The translations under genes and the position numbers were made by a program. Below are positions 8,292 through 17,029 of a DNA stretch of 52,248 nucleotides, piece by piece (within the stretch, counting starts at the first letter, position 1; each line of letters begins with the position of its first letter). Under the pieces are notes generated by a model. That model was not told where the DNA came from. It saw only the letters and a program-made list of their open reading frames with translations, and ran no database searches. Source of the DNA: Phenylobacterium sp. Root700 (lineage in GTDB: Bacteria; Pseudomonadota; Alphaproteobacteria; Caulobacterales; Caulobacteraceae); NCBI RefSeq assembly GCF_001429025.1, contig NZ_LMHT01000014.1:31262-83509 (forward strand), read 5' to 3'.

Positions 8292-9001
8292 CACGCCCCC
8301 AGGTGTTGTTGGAAGAAGGTCAGCGTCCGGCCATTGGCCAGCTTGGCGTCGGCGGCGTCATAATGCTCGCCGCCCTTGCGCGCGAAGGCGTGGTCGCGGC
8401 CGGCGTAGGTGTGGATCTCGATCTGCGGATGGTTCTTCAAGGTGGCGAGGATCAGCGCCTGGGCTTCCTTCGGCACGAACTGGTCTTCTTCAGCGATATG
8501 CATCAGCAGGGGGTGAGCCTGCTTCTCGCTCTCGACCAGATTCTTTTCGATGCCGACGCCGTAATAGGCGACGCTGGCGTCGCAATCGGTGCGGGTCGCG
8601 GTCAGGAAGGCCAGCAGCCCGCCCAGGCAGAACCCGACCGCCCCGACCTTGCCGTTCACCTCGGCCAGGCCGCGGACATGGTCGATGGTGACGGCGATGT
8701 CCTTCACCCCGGCCTCGACGTCGAAGGCGTTGTAGAGCTCGAACGCCTTCTTCCACTCGGCCTCGGACTGGTCGGTGATGTCGACGCCCGGCTCGATCCG
8801 CCAGAAGAGGTCAGGACAGACCGCCAGGAAGCCGGCGGCGGCCAGCTCGTCGCAGGTGTCGCGCATCACCGCGTTGACCCCGAAGATCTCCTGGATGACC
8901 ACCACGGCGGGGGTCTGGGTTCGGCCGGCGATCTTTTCGGGTCGCGCGACATAGGCGGCGAACTGGCCGTCCTGCGTCTTGATGCTGATCGTTTCGCCCA
9001 T
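8291..9001 (-). CDS. Dienelactone hydrolase family protein
   Basis: Alpha/beta-hydrolase of 236 residues. The nucleophile elbow is GFCLGG with a cysteine nucleophile, as in dienelactone hydrolase, the early QEIFGVN loop is present, and GRDHAF near the C-terminus supplies the catalytic histidine. I chose the ATG at 9001, which has a GGGAG ribosome-binding site six bases upstream; a GTG at 9019 is the alternative. Nothing nearby suggests chloroaromatic breakdown, so the substrate is open. Its stop overlaps the start of the quinone oxidoreductase. Confidence 0.9.
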   Translation of the reverse strand: MGETISIKTQDGQFAAYVARPEKIAGRTQTPAVVVIQEIFGVNAVMRDTCDELAAAGFLAVCPDLFWRIEPGVDITDQSEAEWKKAFELYNAFDVEAGVKDIAVTIDHVRGLAEVNGKVGAVGFCLGGLLAFLTATRTDCDASVAYYGVGIEKNLVESEKQAHPLLMHIAEEDQFVPKEAQALILATLKNHPQIEIHTYAGRDHAFARKGGEHYDAADAKLANGRTLTFFQQHLGA

Positions 9002-9110
9002 TGGCGTCTCCCGTTTCACTAAATGGCCCTCACGCGGCTACTAGCTTGTGAGGCCCGGCTGCGCTCATAACAATGTGGTCAGACCCGATGTGGCGCTTGG
9101 AGGTAATCAG

Positions 9111-9362
9111 ATGAAGATGACGATCGAAATCGACTGCTCGCCCCAGGAAGCCCGGACCTTTCTCGGATTGCCGGACGTCACCGCTCTTAACGACAAGCTG
9201 GTCGAAGAGATGCAGAAACGCATGACCTCCAACATGGCCATGGTCTCTCCCGACGAGCTGATGAAGAACTGGGCGGCCTTCGGGGCCGGCGCCCAGGAGC
9301 AGTTCCGGAACCTGATGTCGGCGGCTGTCGACGTGGGCATGGGCGCTAACCGCAGCAAATGA
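9111..9362 (+). CDS. DUF6489 family small protein
   Basis: Acidic protein of 83 residues of unknown function beginning [20 protein letters not shown] recognise the family (DUF6489) as a short alphaproteobacterial protein often placed before mnmE. The start has a GGAGG Shine-Dalgarno seven bases upstream. There is no signal peptide or membrane segment. It looks largely helical, with a methionine-rich middle. Its stop overlaps the mnmE ATG by four bases, so the two are coupled, but a role in tRNA modification is only a guess from position. Confidence 0.85.
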   Translation: MKMTIEIDCSPQEARTFLGLPDVTALNDKLVEEMQKRMTSNMAMVSPDELMKNWAAFGAGAQEQFRNLMSAAVDVGMGANRSK

Positions 9363-10693
9363 CCGACACCATCTTCGCGCCCGCCACCGCCGCCGGTCGC
9401 TCGGCGGTGGCCGTCGTGCGTTTGTCAGGCCCGGCGACGGGGAGGGCGGTCGCCGCCCTGGCCGGCGGCTTGCCGCAACCGCGCATGGCCGCCTTGCGGA
9501 CCCTGCGCGATCAGGCGGGGGCGGCCATCGACCAGGCCCTGGTGCTCTGGTTCACCGGCCCCAAGAGCTACACCGGCGAGGACTGCGCTGAGTTTCACGT
9601 GCATGGCGGGCCGGCGGTGGTCGCCGGTCTGCTGGAGGCGCTGGCGGCGCTCGGCCTGCGCCTGGCCGATCCTGGCGAGTTCACCCGCCGCGCCTTTGAG
9701 AACGGTAAGCTCGACCTGGCCCAGGCCGAAGGCGTGGCCGACCTGATCGAGGCCGAGACCGAGGCCCAGCGCCGTCAGGCGCTCGACCAGCTGGGCGGCG
9801 CCTTGGGACACGCCCAGACCCGCTGGCGCGACGCCCTGATCGAGGCCTTGGCGATGTTCGAGGCCGCCGTCGATTTCCCGGACGAGGAGGTGCCGTCCGA
9901 CGTGGCCGCCCGCGCCCGGCCGGTGCTGGCCGATCTCATCGCCGATCTCGAACACGCCCTGGTCCATGTGAAGCGCGGCGAGCAGGTGCGCGAGGGCTTC
10001 CGCATCGCCCTGATCGGCGCGCCCAACGCCGGCAAGAGCACGATCCTCAACGCCCTGGCGGGGCGCGAGGCGGCGATCGTCACCGCCACGCCCGGCACCA
10101 CGCGCGATATCATCGAGGTGCCGATGCGGTTCGGCGGCTACAAGGCGCTGCTCGCCGACACCGCCGGCTTGCGCGAAACCCACGATGAGATCGAGGCCGA
10201 GGGCGTGCGCCGGGCCCGGGCCTGGGCCGGCGACGCCGACCTGCGCATCTGGGTGGTGGATGGGGCCAGCGATGCGCCCGCCACGGCGCCGGACCTTCAT
10301 CCGCACGACCTTTGCGTAATCAACAAGGCCGACCTGCCTTCCGGGGCGGAAACCGGCCACGCCCTGGTCGAGGCCCGGGCGTTCGGCGTGGAGGCCCTGC
10401 GGCTCAGCGCGAAGTCATCGGGCGATATCGCCGCCCTGGAGCACGCGCTGGAGACCCGGGTGGTCGACGCCCTGGCCGGCGCCGAACTGCCCACCGCCAC
10501 CCGCCTGCGCCACCGCGAACTGTTGGCCGAAGCCCTGGAGCGCCTGCAACGCGCCCTGGTGCTGGAAGACGACCTCGAACTCGCCGCCGAAGACGTGCGC
10601 CTCGCCGGCCGGGCCCTGGACCGCATCACCGGCCGCATCGACCCCGAAGACGTCCTCGACCGCGTCTTCTCCAGCTTCTGCATCGGTAAATGA
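9359..10693 (+). CDS. mnmE: tRNA uridine-5-carboxymethylaminomethyl(34) synthesis GTPase MnmE
   Basis: GTPase that with MnmG installs the carboxymethylaminomethyl group on the wobble uridine of certain tRNAs. It has 444 residues. The N-terminal folate-binding domain begins [20 protein letters not shown]. The inserted G domain has GAPNAGKST (about 220), DTAGLRET and NKAD. The C-terminus is the expected CIGK containing the catalytic cysteine. The FHVHGG codons at 9592-9605 resemble a parS half, which is probably just coding constraint. Its partner mnmG follows after a repeat- and parS-rich gap. Confidence 0.97.
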   Translation: MTDTIFAPATAAGRSAVAVVRLSGPATGRAVAALAGGLPQPRMAALRTLRDQAGAAIDQALVLWFTGPKSYTGEDCAEFHVHGGPAVVAGLLEALAALGLRLADPGEFTRRAFENGKLDLAQAEGVADLIEAETEAQRRQALDQLGGALGHAQTRWRDALIEALAMFEAAVDFPDEEVPSDVAARARPVLADLIADLEHALVHVKRGEQVREGFRIALIGAPNAGKSTILNALAGREAAIVTATPGTTRDIIEVPMRFGGYKALLADTAGLRETHDEIEAEGVRRARAWAGDADLRIWVVDGASDAPATAPDLHPHDLCVINKADLPSGAETGHALVEARAFGVEALRLSAKSSGDIAALEHALETRVVDALAGAELPTATRLRHRELLAEALERLQRALVLEDDLELAAEDVRLAGRALDRITGRIDPEDVLDRVFSSFCIGK

Positions 10694-10696
10694 ATG

Positions 10697-10729
10697 CCCT
10701 CTCCCTCTGGGAGAGGGTTGGGTGAGGGG
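10697..10729. repeat. Short GC-rich hairpin repeat (family D)
   Basis: CCCTCTCCCTCTGGGAGAGGG and the following TTGGGTGAGGGG form a small palindrome just after mnmE. A very similar unit lies at 27869-27900. It may act as a terminator-like hairpin but has no T-run. Confidence 0.6.
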
Positions 10730-10749
10730 CCGCCCAGCGGCGGGCCGGC

Positions 10750-10763
10750 GTTTCACGTGAAAC
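10750..10763. other. parS: parS centromere site (perfect)
   Basis: Perfect 14-bp palindrome GTTTCACGTGAAAC, the ParB-binding centromere sequence. It lies between mnmE and mnmG, about 2.8 kb upstream of parA and 7.9 kb from the hemE start. Confidence 0.93.
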
Positions 10764-10768
10764 AATTG

Positions 10769-10880
10769 CCCCTCAGTCGGCTTCGCCGTTAGCTCCCCCA
10801 GCGGGGGAGCATCTAGTACGACCCAGATCCTCCCCGGCTGGGGGAGGTGGATCGGCGCGCAGCGCCGAGACGGAGGGGGC
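10769..10880. repeat. Palindromic intergenic repeat, family C copy 2
   Basis: Same element as 7210-7313 in the opposite orientation: begins CCCCTCAGTCGGCTTCGCC and ends CGAGACGGAGGGGGC, with two CTCCCCCAGCGGGGGAG-type hairpins. It is flanked on both sides by perfect parS sites. With the family D hairpin and the two parS sites it accounts for most of the 314-bp mnmE-mnmG gap. Confidence 0.82.
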
Positions 10881-10893
10881 TCTCCACCCCAAT

Positions 10894-10907
10894 GTTTCAC
10901 GTGAAAC
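10894..10907. other. parS: parS centromere site (perfect, extended)
   Basis: GTTTCACGTGAAAC, extending to the 16-bp palindrome TGTTTCACGTGAAACA (10893-10908). It lies 130 bp from the previous parS in the mnmE-mnmG gap. Confidence 0.93.
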
Positions 10908-11007
10908 ACCGATCCACCCCGACCCCGACGCCGAATCCCACGTGAAACCTCGGCCGTCTTGCCCTATATAGCTCCAGACCGCCCCCGCCTCGCCGGGGGC
11001 GTCTTTC

Positions 11008-12873
11008 GTGGAGACGACAAGCTTGAGCGCCTGGGACGTCATCATCATCGGGGGAGGGCACGCCGGCTGCGAGGCCGCGGCGGCGTCCGCGCGCTTCGGC
11101 GCCAAGACCCTGCTGCTCACCCACAAGCTCGAAACCATCGGCGAGATGAGCTGCAACCCGGCCATCGGCGGCCTCGGCAAGGGCCACCTGGTCCGCGAGA
11201 TCGACGCCTTGGACGGCCTGATGGGCCGGCTGGCCGATGTCGCCGGCATCCAGTTCCGCATGCTCAACCGCTCCAAGGGCGCGGCGGTGCGCGGCCCGCG
11301 CTCGCAGATCGACCGCAAACTTTACCGCCAGGCCATGCAGGCCGAGCTCGCCGCCACCCCCAACCTCAGCATCCTGGCCGAGGCGGTCGAGGACCTGATC
11401 GTCACCGACGGCGTGGTCCAGGGCGTGGTCGGCGCCACGGGAACGCAGTACCGGGCGGGCAGGGTGGTGCTGACGACCGGCACTTTCCTCAAGGGCATCA
11501 TTCACCAGGGCGAGAAGCGCATCCCGGCCGGACGGGTCGGCGACGCCCCGGCCATCGGCTTGTCGGACCGGCTGTACGCCTCGGGCGTTTCGATGGGCCG
11601 TTTGAAGACTGGAACGCCGGCGCGGCTCGACGGCTCGACCATCGCCTGGGACGGGCTGGAGATGCAGGCGGCCGACGCCGAGCCTGTGCCGTTCTCGTTC
11701 CTGACCGACAAGATCACCACCCCGCAGATTGAATGCGGCGTCACCTACACCAACGCCGCGACCCACCAGATCATCGCTGATCGGCTGACGGAGTCGGCGG
11801 TCTATGGCGGCCGTATCAACGGTCGTGGCCCGCGCTATTGCCCGTCCATCGAGGACAAGGTGGTTCGGTTCGGCGACAAGGACAGCCACCAGATCTTCCT
11901 GGAACCGGAAGGCCTGGACGACACGACCGTCTATCCGAACGGCATCTCAACCTCAGTCTCGGAAGAGACCCAGGATCTGTTCCTGCGCACCATCGCCGGG
12001 CTCGAGAACGTCCAGGTGAAGCGCTACGGCTACGCCATCGAATACGACTATGTCGATCCGCGTGAGCTCGACCCCACCCTGGAGGTCAAGCGTCTGCCGG
12101 GCCTCTACCTGGCTGGCCAGATCAACGGCACCACGGGCTATGAAGAGGCCGGCGCCCAGGGCCTGGTCGCCGGTTTGAACGCCGCCCGCGCCGCCTCGGG
12201 CCTGGACGCCGCCGCCTTTGGCCGGGACGAGGCCTATATCGGCGTGCTGATCGACGACCTGGTGACGCGCGGCGTCACCGAGCCCTATCGCATGTTCACC
12301 AGCCGCGCCGAGTTCCGGCTGTCGCTGCGAGCGGACAACGCTGACCAGCGTCTCACCGAACGCGGTATGGCCTTGGGTGTGGTCGGTGTTTCACGTGAAA
12401 CAGCGTTCCGCGCAAAGTCTGACGCGCTCGGTCATGCCCGCGCCCGCGCCGCGGCCCTGACCCTGACCCCGGCCGTCGCCCAGAGAGCCGGCCTGCCGGT
12501 GAAGGCCGATGGCGTGGTGCGTGACCTGACCCAGCTGCTGGCCTATCCGACCATCGGCTTCGACGAGCTCGCGGCCATCTGGCCGGAGATCGCCGCCTGG
12601 GCGCCGGAGATCCGCGAACAGGTCGAGATCGACGCCGCCTATGCCGGCTATCTGGACCGCCAGGCCGCCGACGCCGCCGCCTTCCGCCGCGACGAAAACC
12701 TGCGCCTGCCTGCCGATCTGGACTATGCGGGAGTAGGGGGCCTTTCCAACGAGGTCCGCGAAAAGCTCATCGCGGTTCGGCCGCTCACCCTGGGCCAAGC
12801 CGCCCGCATCGAGGGCGTGACGCCTGGAGCCCTGACCGCCTTGCTCGCCCATGTCCGCCGCCGCGCCGCCTGA
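11008..12873 (+). CDS. mnmG: tRNA uridine-5-carboxymethylaminomethyl(34) synthesis enzyme MnmG
   Basis: FAD-dependent partner of MnmE. It has 621 residues, the normal length. The N-terminal FAD-binding [15 protein letters not shown], the SCNPAIGG block, a middle NAD(P)-binding region and [17 protein letters not shown] are all present. The GTG at 11008 gives [10 protein letters not shown]; a TTG at 11023 with GGAG upstream is an equally plausible start. A perfect 16-bp parS lies inside the gene at 12387-12402, where it encodes VSRET. The 3' end overlaps rsmG by 23 bases. Confidence 0.96.
   Translation: METTSLSAWDVIIIGGGHAGCEAAAASARFGAKTLLLTHKLETIGEMSCNPAIGGLGKGHLVREIDALDGLMGRLADVAGIQFRMLNRSKGAAVRGPRSQIDRKLYRQAMQAELAATPNLSILAEAVEDLIVTDGVVQGVVGATGTQYRAGRVVLTTGTFLKGIIHQGEKRIPAGRVGDAPAIGLSDRLYASGVSMGRLKTGTPARLDGSTIAWDGLEMQAADAEPVPFSFLTDKITTPQIECGVTYTNAATHQIIADRLTESAVYGGRINGRGPRYCPSIEDKVVRFGDKDSHQIFLEPEGLDDTTVYPNGISTSVSEETQDLFLRTIAGLENVQVKRYGYAIEYDYVDPRELDPTLEVKRLPGLYLAGQINGTTGYEEAGAQGLVAGLNAARAASGLDAAAFGRDEAYIGVLIDDLVTRGVTEPYRMFTSRAEFRLSLRADNADQRLTERGMALGVVGVSRETAFRAKSDALGHARARAAALTLTPAVAQRAGLPVKADGVVRDLTQLLAYPTIGFDELAAIWPEIAAWAPEIREQVEIDAAYAGYLDRQAADAAAFRRDENLRLPADLDYAGVGGLSNEVREKLIAVRPLTLGQAARIEGVTPGALTALLAHVRRRAA
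12388..12401. other. parS: parS centromere site inside mnmG
   Basis: GTTTCACGTGAAAC, with flanks completing the 16-bp TGTTTCACGTGAAACA (12387-12402), embedded in the mnmG reading frame 1.1 kb upstream of parA. Confidence 0.92.
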
Positions 12874-13540
12874 GTCCTCGCCCTTGTCGCAGTCCAATAT
12901 CTCCGAGCCGGTCGACGTGACCGACGCCGCCAGTTTCGCCGCCGTGTCCGGCGCCAGTGACGCGGCGCTCGCCGACCTCGAGCGCTACCGGTCCTACCTG
13001 ATCGAGTGGAACCAGAAGATGAACCTTGTGGGTCCCGCGACCCTCGACGTCTTCTGGTCGCGGCATGCTTGGGACTCCGCCCAGATCCTGCCGCTGGCCC
13101 CCGAGGCGGTGACCTGGGCCGATCTCGGAACCGGCGCAGGATTGCCCGGTATCGTGCTGGCGATCCTGGGAAAAGACCGCCCCGGCTTCCACGTGCACCT
13201 GGTCGACAGCCTGACGAAACGCTGCCGGTTCCTGACCGAAGTGGTGGAGGGGTTGCAGCTTCCGGCCACGGTTCACGATTCACGTGCGGAAGACTTGTCG
13301 CTGACTGTGGATATCGTGACGGCGCGGGCTTGCGCGCCCCTGTCGCGACTGATGGGGTACGCCCAGCCCTACTTCAAGCGCGGGGCGACCGCGCTGTTCC
13401 TGAAGGGCCAAGATGTTGCGTCCGAACTCCAAGACGCTGCGAGACAATGGGACTTCGAGGCCGACGTGCTGCCCAGCTTGAGCGACGCCAGAGGTCAAAT
13501 CGTGCGTGTGAGGAGGCTCGGCCGTGGCCGTAAAAGCTAA
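12851..13540 (+). CDS. rsmG: 16S rRNA (guanine(527)-N(7))-methyltransferase RsmG
   Basis: SAM-dependent methyltransferase that modifies G527 of 16S rRNA (formerly GidB). It has 229 residues. The SAM motif [15 protein letters not shown], the preceding [17 protein letters not shown] and the following [13 protein letters not shown] are typical. The N-terminus carries an extra Ser/Pro/Glu-rich stretch of about 25 residues. The ATG at 12851 lies inside the end of mnmG and the stop lies 17 bases inside parA, so mnmG-rsmG-parA-parB is tightly coupled, as in Caulobacter. Confidence 0.95.
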   Translation: MSAAAPPESSPLSQSNISEPVDVTDAASFAAVSGASDAALADLERYRSYLIEWNQKMNLVGPATLDVFWSRHAWDSAQILPLAPEAVTWADLGTGAGLPGIVLAILGKDRPGFHVHLVDSLTKRCRFLTEVVEGLQLPATVHDSRAEDLSLTVDIVTARACAPLSRLMGYAQPYFKRGATALFLKGQDVASELQDAARQWDFEADVLPSLSDARGQIVRVRRLGRGRKS

Positions 13541-14339
13541 CCGTAAACTGCGCGTCCTGGTCGTCGCGAACCAGAAGGGCGGGGTGGGCAAGACCACCAC
13601 GGCCATCAATCTGGGCACCGCGCTCGCCGCTGTCGGCGAGAAGGTGCTGCTGATCGACTCCGATCCCCAGGGCAACGCCTCCACCGGTCTCGGCATTGGC
13701 CGGGCGCTGCGCAAGGTCACGCTCTACGACGTGCTGATGGGCGAGCAGCCGATCCTCTCGGCGGTGGTCCACACCGCCCTGCCGGGACTGGACCTGATCG
13801 CCGCCGACCCCGACCTGTCCGGCGTCGAGTTGGAGCTGGGCCAGCAGGCGCGCCGCTCCTTCAAGCTGCGCGACGCCCTGGAGCCGGTCCGGGCGTCCGG
13901 CCAATACACCTACGTCCTGATCGATTGCCCGCCGTCGCTGAACCTGCTGACGGTCAACGCCATGGCCGCCTCCGACGCGGTGCTGGTGCCTTTGCAGTGC
14001 GAGTTCTTCGCTCTGGAAGGCCTGACCCAGCTGATGCGGACGGTGGATCTGGTGCGCGGCAGCCTCAACCCGAACCTGGAGATCCAGGGCGTGGTGCTGA
14101 CCATGTACGACCGGCGCAACAGCTTGTCGGAGCAGGTGGCGCGCGACGTGCGCGGCCACTTCGGCGACACCGTCTACAACACCGTCATTCCGCGCAATGT
14201 GCGGGTGTCGGAGGCGCCGTCCTACGGCAAGCCGGTGCTGGTCTATGATTTGAAATGCTCGGGCTCCCAGGCCTACCTGAAACTCGCCCGCGAGGTCGTG
14301 CTGCGTGAGCGCGATCGTCGGGCCAAGGCAGCGGCCTAA
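13524..14339 (+). CDS. parA: Chromosome partitioning ATPase ParA
   Basis: ATP-dependent DNA-binding protein whose nucleoid gradient pulls ParB-parS complexes, segregating the origin. It has 271 residues. The deviant Walker A NQKGGVGKTTTAINLG near the N-terminus, DSDPQGNASTGLG and LIDCPPSLNLLTVNA are the classic ParA/MinD-superfamily motifs. The GTG start at 13524 has an AGGAGG ribosome-binding site eight bases upstream and overlaps rsmG. parB follows six bases after the stop. In Caulobacter ParA is essential and also affects polar positioning. Confidence 0.97.
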   Translation: MAVKANRKLRVLVVANQKGGVGKTTTAINLGTALAAVGEKVLLIDSDPQGNASTGLGIGRALRKVTLYDVLMGEQPILSAVVHTALPGLDLIAADPDLSGVELELGQQARRSFKLRDALEPVRASGQYTYVLIDCPPSLNLLTVNAMAASDAVLVPLQCEFFALEGLTQLMRTVDLVRGSLNPNLEIQGVVLTMYDRRNSLSEQVARDVRGHFGDTVYNTVIPRNVRVSEAPSYGKPVLVYDLKCSGSQAYLKLAREVVLRERDRRAKAAA

Positions 14340-14345
14340 GGAACG

Positions 14346-15230
14346 ATGATGGTCGAAAAACGCGGTTTGGGCCGGGGCCTGTCAGCCCTGTTGGGCGATG
14401 TCGACGAGGCCAAGGTGGTGGCCGGCGCGCCGGTGACCGAGGTCTCCGGGGTTCGCGAGATCCCCATCGAGTTGATCCATCGTAACGCCGATCAACCGCG
14501 CTGGGTGTTCTCCGAGACGGAGGTGGAGGAACTGGCCGCCTCGATCCGTGAGAAGGGCGTGCTGCAGCCGATCTTGGTCCGCCCCGCGCCGGGCATACCG
14601 GGCGAGTGGGAGATCGTCGCCGGCGAGCGTCGCTGGCGCGCCAGCCAGAAGGCCGGCCTGCGGGTCATGCCGGTGCTGGTCCGCGAACTGGACGACGTCC
14701 AGGTCCTGGAAATCGCCGTCATCGAGAACGTCCAGCGGGCCAACCTCAACCCGATCGAAGAGGCGACCGCCTACCAGCAGCTGGTCGAGAAATTTGGCCG
14801 CACCCAGGAGGCGGTGGCCGACGGCGTCGGCAAGAGCCGCAGCCACGTGGCCAACACCCTGCGCCTGATGAACCTGCCCGAGGTGGTTCGGATCCACGTG
14901 CTGGAAGGCCGCCTCTCGGCCGGTCACGCCCGCGCCATCCTCACTGCCGACGATCCGGTCGCCCTGGCCGAGATCATCATCGCCAAAGGGCTGTCGGTCC
15001 GCGAGGCCGAGAACCTCGCCCGCAACACCCCCTCGGCCGCTCGGCCGCAAGCCGCCAAGCGCAAGCCGGCGAAGGACACCGACACCCAGGCGCTGGAGGC
15101 CGACCTCTCCGACGTGCTCGGCCTCGACGTCGAGGTGGTCGACCGCGGCGGCGTCGGCGAACTGAAGATCAAATACGCGACCCTCGAACAGCTCGACGAG
15201 CTCTGCCGCAAACTGACCTCGCGGGGCTGA
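14346..15230 (+). CDS. parB: Chromosome partitioning protein ParB
   Basis: CTP-dependent DNA clamp that loads at parS and spreads. It has 294 residues (293 from the second ATG at 14349, which is better spaced from AAGGA). The N-terminal GLGRGLSALLGD is the ParA-stimulating motif. The CTP-binding motif GERRWRA and ENVQRANLNPIEEA follow, then the helix-turn-helix GVGKSRSHVANTLRLM for parS recognition, and a C-terminal dimerisation domain ending LEQLDELCRKL. Its targets are the parS sites at 10.75, 10.89 and 12.39 kb and probably 7.2 kb. Confidence 0.97.
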   Translation: MMVEKRGLGRGLSALLGDVDEAKVVAGAPVTEVSGVREIPIELIHRNADQPRWVFSETEVEELAASIREKGVLQPILVRPAPGIPGEWEIVAGERRWRASQKAGLRVMPVLVRELDDVQVLEIAVIENVQRANLNPIEEATAYQQLVEKFGRTQEAVADGVGKSRSHVANTLRLMNLPEVVRIHVLEGRLSAGHARAILTADDPVALAEIIIAKGLSVREAENLARNTPSAARPQAAKRKPAKDTDTQALEADLSDVLGLDVEVVDRGGVGELKIKYATLEQLDELCRKLTSRG

Positions 15231-15459
15231 TCACCCACCCCAGCTCGTCATCACCGGGCTTGTCCCGGTGATCCATACACACGAGCCGGCGAAATCCGCC
15301 TCTCGGCGCAACCTGTATGGCTGCTCGAAAATCGTCTCCGGCTAAGTCCTTGATTTATAAGGACCGAAAATCAAAATCCGGATTCTGGCGAAACAAACAT
15401 ACAGAGATACGAAGGTCCGTACTTCTGAGCCGCTGAGAGCCGATTTTGTTTGGCGGTTT
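15231..15459. repeat. Structured intergenic region between convergent parB and holA
   Basis: No gene seen. It opens with a strong hairpin ATCACCGGG-CTTGT-CCCGGTGAT (15250-15272), followed by an outer pair CCATACA (15273-15279) / TGTATGG (15314-15320). A less GC-rich part contains the hairpin GTCCTT-N7-AAGGAC (15346-15364) and the 10-bp palindrome AATCCGGATT (15375-15384). A T-rich stretch near 15444-15461 might end parB transcription, but no convincing terminator stem was found. Confidence 0.6.
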
Positions 15460-16512
15460 TTAGAGGCCTAGACGGCGGGCGCGGCCGGCGATGGTCAGGG
15501 CAAGGCGCTCTGCGATCAGGCTGTCGGGCGAGCCGGCGGTCTTGCAGGCCTTGTCGGCGGCGAGCACGTCGGGCTGCAGCTTGTCGAGGTCTTCGAGCGA
15601 CCAGCTGCGCGCCTGCCGCAGGAACTCGCGCTCCTGTTTCCAGAATACCCCGGAGGCCTTGGCGGCTTCCTGCAGACCCGCGCCGTTCTTGGCGAGCGTC
15701 AGGGTGCGTCGCAGCTTGGCGAGATACATGCTGATCGCGCGGACCGCGGCCGGTCCGGCTTCGCCCTCGGCGGCGGCGCGGCGCAGGGCGGCCTGGGCGT
15801 CGGCGAGCTTGCCGCTGAAGGCGTCGGCGGCGGCGTCGAACAGCGAGGCCTCGGGTTCAACCCCCAGGAAGTCGTCCAGGTCCTTGGCGGCGGCGGTGCG
15901 GCCGCTGCCCGGTTCGAGATAGAGGGCCAGGCGCTCGATCTCCTGGCGGGCGACGCCGCGTTCCTTGGGCAGGCGCCCGACGAACAGCTGCAGGGCCTGG
16001 GCGTCCAGGCCGACATTGTCCTTGGCCAGCAGCTCGCGGACCAGCCGCGCCACGTCGCCGGGCTCGTCCTCGTAGCAGGGGATGGCGGCGGCCTCAGTCG
16101 CCTTCTCGGCGGCTTTGCGCAGGGCGGAGTCGCGGCCGAGGTTGCCGGCCTCGATGATGAAGAAGGCGTCGGGGTTCAGCTTGCCGGCGGCGTGGGCGAC
16201 CAGCGCCTCGGCCACCTGCTTGTCGAGGCCGGCCTTCTCCGTGGCGAACCGCAGCCGCACCAGGCGTTTGCCGCCCATCAGCGACTGGGCGGCCAGCTCA
16301 CCTTCGAGCCGCGCGCCGTCGCCGTCGAGATCGCCGTCGGTCAGCAGCGCGACATCGAACGGATCGTCGAGGTTGGGTACGATCTTGGAAGCGAGCTGCG
16401 TTCCGCGATCCTGCACCACGCCCATGTCGCGGCCATAGATCAGCACCGCGCGGATATGGCCCTCCGGCTTGGCCAGGAAGCGTTCGATATCGGGCCGCTT
16501 GGCAAGGATCAC
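15460..16512 (-). CDS. holA: DNA polymerase III subunit delta
   Basis: Clamp-loader delta subunit that opens the sliding clamp during loading. It has 350 residues. The N-terminal region (FLAKPEGHIRAVLIYGRDMGVV) is the HolA-type AAA+ fold without a functional P-loop, and the C-terminal helical domain ends with IAERLALTIAGRARRLGL. The start is a GTG at 16512. It is the last gene of the minus-strand run leuS-lptE-holA and converges on parB. Assignment rests on overall resemblance and on the gene order also found in Caulobacter. Confidence 0.9.
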   Translation of the reverse strand: MILAKRPDIERFLAKPEGHIRAVLIYGRDMGVVQDRGTQLASKIVPNLDDPFDVALLTDGDLDGDGARLEGELAAQSLMGGKRLVRLRFATEKAGLDKQVAEALVAHAAGKLNPDAFFIIEAGNLGRDSALRKAAEKATEAAAIPCYEDEPGDVARLVRELLAKDNVGLDAQALQLFVGRLPKERGVARQEIERLALYLEPGSGRTAAAKDLDDFLGVEPEASLFDAAADAFSGKLADAQAALRRAAAEGEAGPAAVRAISMYLAKLRRTLTLAKNGAGLQEAAKASGVFWKQEREFLRQARSWSLEDLDKLQPDVLAADKACKTAGSPDSLIAERLALTIAGRARRLGL

Positions 16513-16525
16513 GGCCTTGAAATCC

Positions 16526-17023
16526 CTAGGATTTCTCTTTGGTCGCCAACCAGGCGGCGAGCTCCAGCTGGATCTTGCGGGCGGTCTCGGTCGCGGCGCG
16601 ATCCTGGGCGTCCTGCTGGGCGGAGATCGAGGCGTAGGGCTGGTCGGCGCTGTCGTAGGTGACTTCGACGCGGGTGGTGCCCTGCTTGATCCCCACGCCG
16701 GAGGGGTAGGCCGAGAGCGTGTAGACCGCCGTCAGGACGTACTCGTAGCGGGTGGCGACGTTGTCGACCCGCACGCCGCGCGGATAGCGGGTTTCCGACA
16801 GGGCGACGTCCATCTTGTAGCGCGGCGTGGCGCCCTTATCGCGGGCCAGGGCGTCGTCCAGGTGCTCGCGCAGCAGCTGGCCGGTGCGGCCCGGTGGCGT
16901 GGTCACCTGCACGGCGGTGAGCTGCGAGGAGACGCCGGGCGTCGCGTAGAGCGGCGTGAACCCGCAGCCCGCGAGGCCGAGGGCCGCGGCCGCCAAGGCG
17001 GCGGAGATGACGACGCGGTTCAT
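16526..17023 (-). CDS. lptE: LPS assembly lipoprotein LptE
   Basis: Outer-membrane lipoprotein that plugs and assembles the LptD lipopolysaccharide translocon. It has 165 residues with a lipoprotein signal peptide ending LGLAGC (lipobox, cysteine about 20) followed by GFTPLYA, typical of alphaproteobacterial LptE. The rest is a single small domain, and the C-terminus has a Gln/Ala-rich helix. It starts six bases after the leuS stop and precedes holA by 13 bases, an order (leuS-lptE-holA) widespread in Proteobacteria. Confidence 0.9.
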   Translation of the reverse strand: MNRVVISAALAAAALGLAGCGFTPLYATPGVSSQLTAVQVTTPPGRTGQLLREHLDDALARDKGATPRYKMDVALSETRYPRGVRVDNVATRYEYVLTAVYTLSAYPSGVGIKQGTTRVEVTYDSADQPYASISAQQDAQDRAATETARKIQLELAAWLATKEKS

Positions 17024-17029
17024 GTCTGC

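Noticed and set aside
9592..9605. parS-like sequence GTTTCACGTGCATG inside mnmE
   Set aside because: It encodes the conserved FHVHGG of MnmE and matches parS at only 11 of 14 bases, so it is probably coding constraint.
10935..10948. ATCCCACGTGAAAC just before mnmG
   Set aside because: Three mismatches to parS in the left half; not counted as a site, though it could be a decayed copy.
13183..13290. CACGTG-containing sequences in rsmG
   Set aside because: They match parS at only about 9-10 of 14 positions and appear to be coding sequence.
15346..15384. Possible tRNA or small RNA in the parB-holA gap because of adjacent hairpins
   Set aside because: No cloverleaf, no T-loop sequence and no terminator or promoter pair could be found.
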